64,000 nt of DNA, from contig JBAIZL010000001.1 of NCBI GenBank assembly GCA_036971475.1, positions 98,559,850-98,623,849 on the forward strand, read 5' to 3'. Under the pieces are notes generated by a model. The model was given only the letters and a program-made list of their open reading frames with translations. It was not told the DNA's origin and made no database searches. A program made the translations under genes and the position numbers. The DNA comes from Prosapia bicincta. Lineage: Eukaryota > Arthropoda > Insecta > Hemiptera > Cercopidae. Shown here one piece after another: positions 60,155 to 64,000 of the stretch (its first letter is position 1; every line of letters starts with the position of its first letter).

Positions 60155-61879
60155 ATATTTTACAGAACAATGTGAAGATTTGTTATTGTTTTGAAGAAAC
60201 AAAGTAGCATCAGCCAAAGAAATTACTTAAGACAAAAACACCAGAAATTATCATTTATTTGTATAAACAAGTAGGTATTTTATTTAAATCTTTAAACAAA
60301 GGAATCCTGTCATAACAAATTTAGTACATTCCTCTCAGTTTTGTTTATTGCCCATGGTTGATGTGATTTATTCAAGGTTATTTTGAAAATATGCGCCTGT
60401 CACAGTTAATATTATTCCCTATAATTAATGGAAGTAAACTATCTTAAAAACTAAATAAAAAACAATTTTAAAACATAAAGTTTAAGAAAAAATATAGCGT
60501 GCTTGAAACACAATGTTGAATTGGGTGAATTGCAGTAATTAACCATTAGTACTATCTATTCCATGTTTTTTGTTTGAACTTTACAAGTATTTTCATACTT
60601 GTTAAAACTAACAAATGTTTATGTAAAACTTTATTATAATACAAATATTTATGGGGTGATAATAATTCTAAGTATGTCTAGGAAAAACTATCCTACACAT
60701 TTTGGTTAGTTAAAATGTTTTTTAAAGAAATTTATTATTTAAATGTTATTAATAATAAATAAACCAAAATAGATTGTACTAAAGATTAGCTGTTGATACA
60801 AATTACATAATAATTCATATTATTAAAACCCATGAACATATATTGATTTATCACACTTGTCTACAGTATCACTTACAATTTTCTGACCAAGTTTCTACAT
60901 AGGCAATAGGGAACAGTATTTTATACTGCTTTCAAGAATATATAATAGCGCTTTTAAACAAAAACACACAATCAAACTTTGCTGAACACTTCATATCCAC
61001 AAGCCATAACTACATAAACAACATCAAACTTACAATTTCTAGATGAAAAAATTGTACAACAAAAAACCGAACAGTGTGACACATACATACACTTCAAGCT
61101 ACACGCAGCACACATACTCATCAACATTTAGTTTCATTTTAATTCACATACACTTTTTGACGTCATAACACCAAATATTCTCTCAAAATTACCCAATATC
61201 CCAGTACTATTAAATTATGTCCTTCTTGTGCCTCACACTTTTTGTTTTGAACTTCAATTCACAGCTTCTCCTTGGGGAGTAAGTTATAAATAACACAATA
61301 TTATAACATTGTCCTGAGTTTTGATTAGGATTCAAGTATGTAACTCATTACAGAAAGTTTAATTGAATTTGATTACAAAATTCTACCCAGAAAGAGATAC
61401 AAGAGAAGTTAATACAACTGTGTTAACATCAAAATTTCATAGGTCATTACAAACAAATTACATCCCTAGCATACAAATTTGTGACATGATATTAAAAAAA
61501 ATTACAAAAACCAATGGCTACAAGGTGTTTAGTAAGAATATTTGCAGGTGTCATTGTTAATTATTTTTATTGAACAATATAAGAGCAATAATTTCAATTG
61601 TCAGATAATAGAGGCAAATTGATTAGATTGGAAATTATAATCTAAGAAATTCATCCCAAAGGCCTTCCGTTCTGCATGACAACCCTAAGACTTATTGTGC
61701 TTTCCTAAATAAGTAAAAGACAAAATATTCCTCAAATCACAAATGTGTTTTGTCAAAATATCTTGAAAAAAATTGCATATTTCTGAAATACCCATATATG
61801 TGCTATATGAAAGTTTACCAGCACTTATGATTTTACCTACTGTCCATATTTAAACCTGTATTAAATTTAAATATGAGTA
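60151..61879. other. Intergenic DNA, no gene seen
   Basis: AT-rich; the 65-codon frame at 61363-61560 has no recognisable similarity. Confidence 0.45.
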
Positions 61880-62505
61880 CAATAGAGTCTCAAAGTTCTG
61901 AGTCCCGATATTTCGAGCTTCTGTTAAATTCGAGCTTATTTCTATATGAGCCTATATTATCTATTTGAAAGAAAATGATGAGTTGGGATTCCAAGATATG
62001 TTTATAGCAACACTGTATGCAAAGTAAATGAGTCGGGTTTCCAAGAAACGTTTATATCAGTACAGTATGCAAAGGAAATGAGCTGGGCCTCCAAGAAATG
62101 TTTATAGCTATATGGTATGCAAAAGGAAATAAGTTGAACTTCCAAGATAAGTTTATATAAATATGGTATGCAAACGAAATTTGTCGGGCTTCCAAGATGA
62201 GTTTATTTAGACATGGTATCCAAAGGAAATGAGTCGGGCTTCCAATATAAGTTTATATAAATACGGTACTCAAAGGTAATGAATTGGGGTTTCAATTAAT
62301 GTTTATATCAATATGGTATGCAAAGGAAATGACCCGGGCTTCCAAGAAATGTTCTTATAAAGCTCTATACACTTATTTATTGCATTCTGAATTATAGTTT
62401 TAGGGTTCATTAGAAATCCTGTTTTTCCTAATGCACAATAACATATTTCTGTGTAATCTGATGGAGTCTTGGTCCCATCTACCTTGAATTATCGAAACTC
62501 TACTG
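61880..62505. mobile_element. pogo-type MITE containing a minisatellite
   Basis: A 626-bp element flanked by TA (61878-61879 and 62506-62507). Ends CAATAGAGTCTCAAAG and, inverted, CAGTAGAGTTTCGATAA resemble pogo-type termini. Its interior is largely a tandem repeat of about 50 bp. Confidence 0.7.
61976..62355. repeat. 50-bp minisatellite, 7-8 copies
   Basis: The unit runs ATGAGTCGGGCTTCCAAGAA then RTGTTTATATNAATAYGGTA then TGCAAAGGAA, period 50-51 bp, moderately diverged between copies. It fills most of the pogo-type MITE. Confidence 0.88.
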
Positions 62506-62507
62506 TA

Positions 62508-64000
62508 TTTTTCAATTGATTTTTAAATTTTGATCCATATACTGATTTGTTCAACACATTATAAGTTGGTTCAGATCCCTTTATTTTTAGTTTGAATTCT
62601 ACTATACTAAGAATAGCTTTTTTTAACGATGCTATTAAATAATCATTTTTATTTGCACACACTCAAGAAAATCCAAGATGTTCCTCTCGATCAAGCTTTT
62701 ACTAGCAGAGTTTGGTTCATCATATTTTCGTTTATGTTTTTAAAACAAAGCAACTGTAGGTCAGCTGAATTAAAGTTGTTAACTAAAATTCTAAAAATCT
62801 ATTAATAAAATTTACTGTATCTTATATTTTATAATTATAAACTACACGTATAAAATACATTTATACTTACTTACTCAATAAACAAATTAATCTAAACCTA
62901 CAATATTTTTTATTAATAACACATATATATTACTGAATGCATTAACAATAAATATAAACATTTTATTAACCATAAATGTAACAATTTTTGTATAATAAAG
63001 ATTTTAAAAAAATCAAAAACTACCACAATTCTAAAATACATCATAAGTCAACAACTTCAAGTAATGATAAATTGCCTATTAAGTATAACAATGAAATGAA
63101 TTCCTTTTATTTGTAAGGAGTAATTTACATCTTTGAAGATATGAAGGTATTTGTAAATAAACCATATCTATGTTTTAAGATTCGTATAGCCATAATTTGA
63201 AATAATTGAAGATACAAAACAAGGTAATAGGTGTAATTGTTTCTGATTTAACTGAAAAACTAAATTTTACTTTCAAAATTTTTACATTAATAAATTTAAA
63301 AGTATTCAAAGTAGAAGTAATTGTGTACTTTTAGAAACAGCAATTATCAGACATTTAATATGTAATTTATACATAACACTTTTTATATTAAAAAAACTTA
63401 AAATATTTGATCTGATAAACACTAAAATACAAAAGCATTGGTATATAACTATTAACCTTATTGATAATTTCGACTACTTCCCATCAACCCCCATTGAATC
63501 TAGAAATAATTGAAAAGTTATCAAAATTATTAAAAATCTATAAAATGCAGAAAAATAGAATTTTCTTATTTTTTAGGAATAAGTTTTTCTTGGTTCTTGA
63601 ATTGGCTTGAAGTAAGTAGCCAATTAAAGTACTTGTTAAAAACATATGTCAATTTAATCTATATCACAAGTGGTTAACTTAAAATTAAAAGGATTCCTTA
63701 TGAGTGTTTCAATCCTATCATGTACAGGCCAACTCTGTAAGACCCAGGTGATTTGGTTTTGTTCACGGGCTAAATCGAAAGACTGGATTAATTGCATGGA
63801 TCATGACAATCGAAATGTGATTATTTACCAGATTTGGCTACTAAATTTTTGTGTCCTGATTTTCTGGAATATTTTTTTGACATTTCATTGGTGATGATAA
63901 AATTGACAGTCTTATGGGAGACCTCAATTCCAAAGCAGCATTTGTACAAAATTAACGAGTACGAGCCTTGTATACTTCTGTTTGGTAGAAGGGGTTTTCG
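62508..64000. other. Intergenic DNA to window end, no gene seen
   Basis: AT-rich sequence; the 74-codon frame at 63670-63894 is rich in aromatic and aliphatic residues by chance composition and has no support as a gene. Confidence 0.45.

Overview
The window is animal nuclear DNA: AT-rich, with split genes using GT/AG splice sites, long (TA)n microsatellites and many animal-type transposons (mariner, Tigger/pogo, hAT, Mutator-like, Harbinger-like, Jockey-like, Penelope-like). The mix suggests an arthropod, perhaps an insect, but nothing seen here settles the species.

Only two host genes are convincing. On the minus strand, four coding exons of KIFBP (KIF1-binding protein) lie at 23749-23093, 9463-9291, 4155-4010 and 1831-1591. 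They run toward the left edge, so the C-terminal exons are outside the window. On the plus strand, an intact, apparently single-exon AK3 (mitochondrial GTP:AMP phosphotransferase) lies at 28028-28693. One orphan exon-like open frame (26610-26427, minus) lies between them and is unidentified.

The KIFBP introns are swollen with transposons. Intron 2 (4156-9290) holds a 1,019-bp near-perfect inverted repeat of a 5'-truncated Penelope-like element with a GIY-YIG endonuclease, plus smaller palindromes. Intron 1 (9464-23092) holds a nearly complete mariner (9551-10855) and a three-level nest: a Mutator-like remnant inside a hAT inside a Tigger, each bounded by its own inverted repeats.

The 35 kb right of AK3 is gene-poor. 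It carries hAT and pogo MITEs, a Harbinger/hAT/palindrome nest (42.6-45.7 kb), minisatellites of 24, 26 and about 50 bp, and more small palindromes next to (TA)n tracts.

The most interesting signal is a recurrent hammerhead-like RNA architecture in at least five sequence-unrelated repeat families: CTGANGA or a decayed form, one extra base, a perfect stem II, GAA, a self-complementary loopless stem III, and a cleavage-type base. A stem I closes it in several copies. One of these families is the GIY-YIG Penelope-like element, where all three stems pair but the core is altered. This fits Penelope-like retroelements, which are known to carry hammerhead motifs. The constant extra base after CTGANGA and the repeated palindrome plus (TA)n packaging deserve a test.
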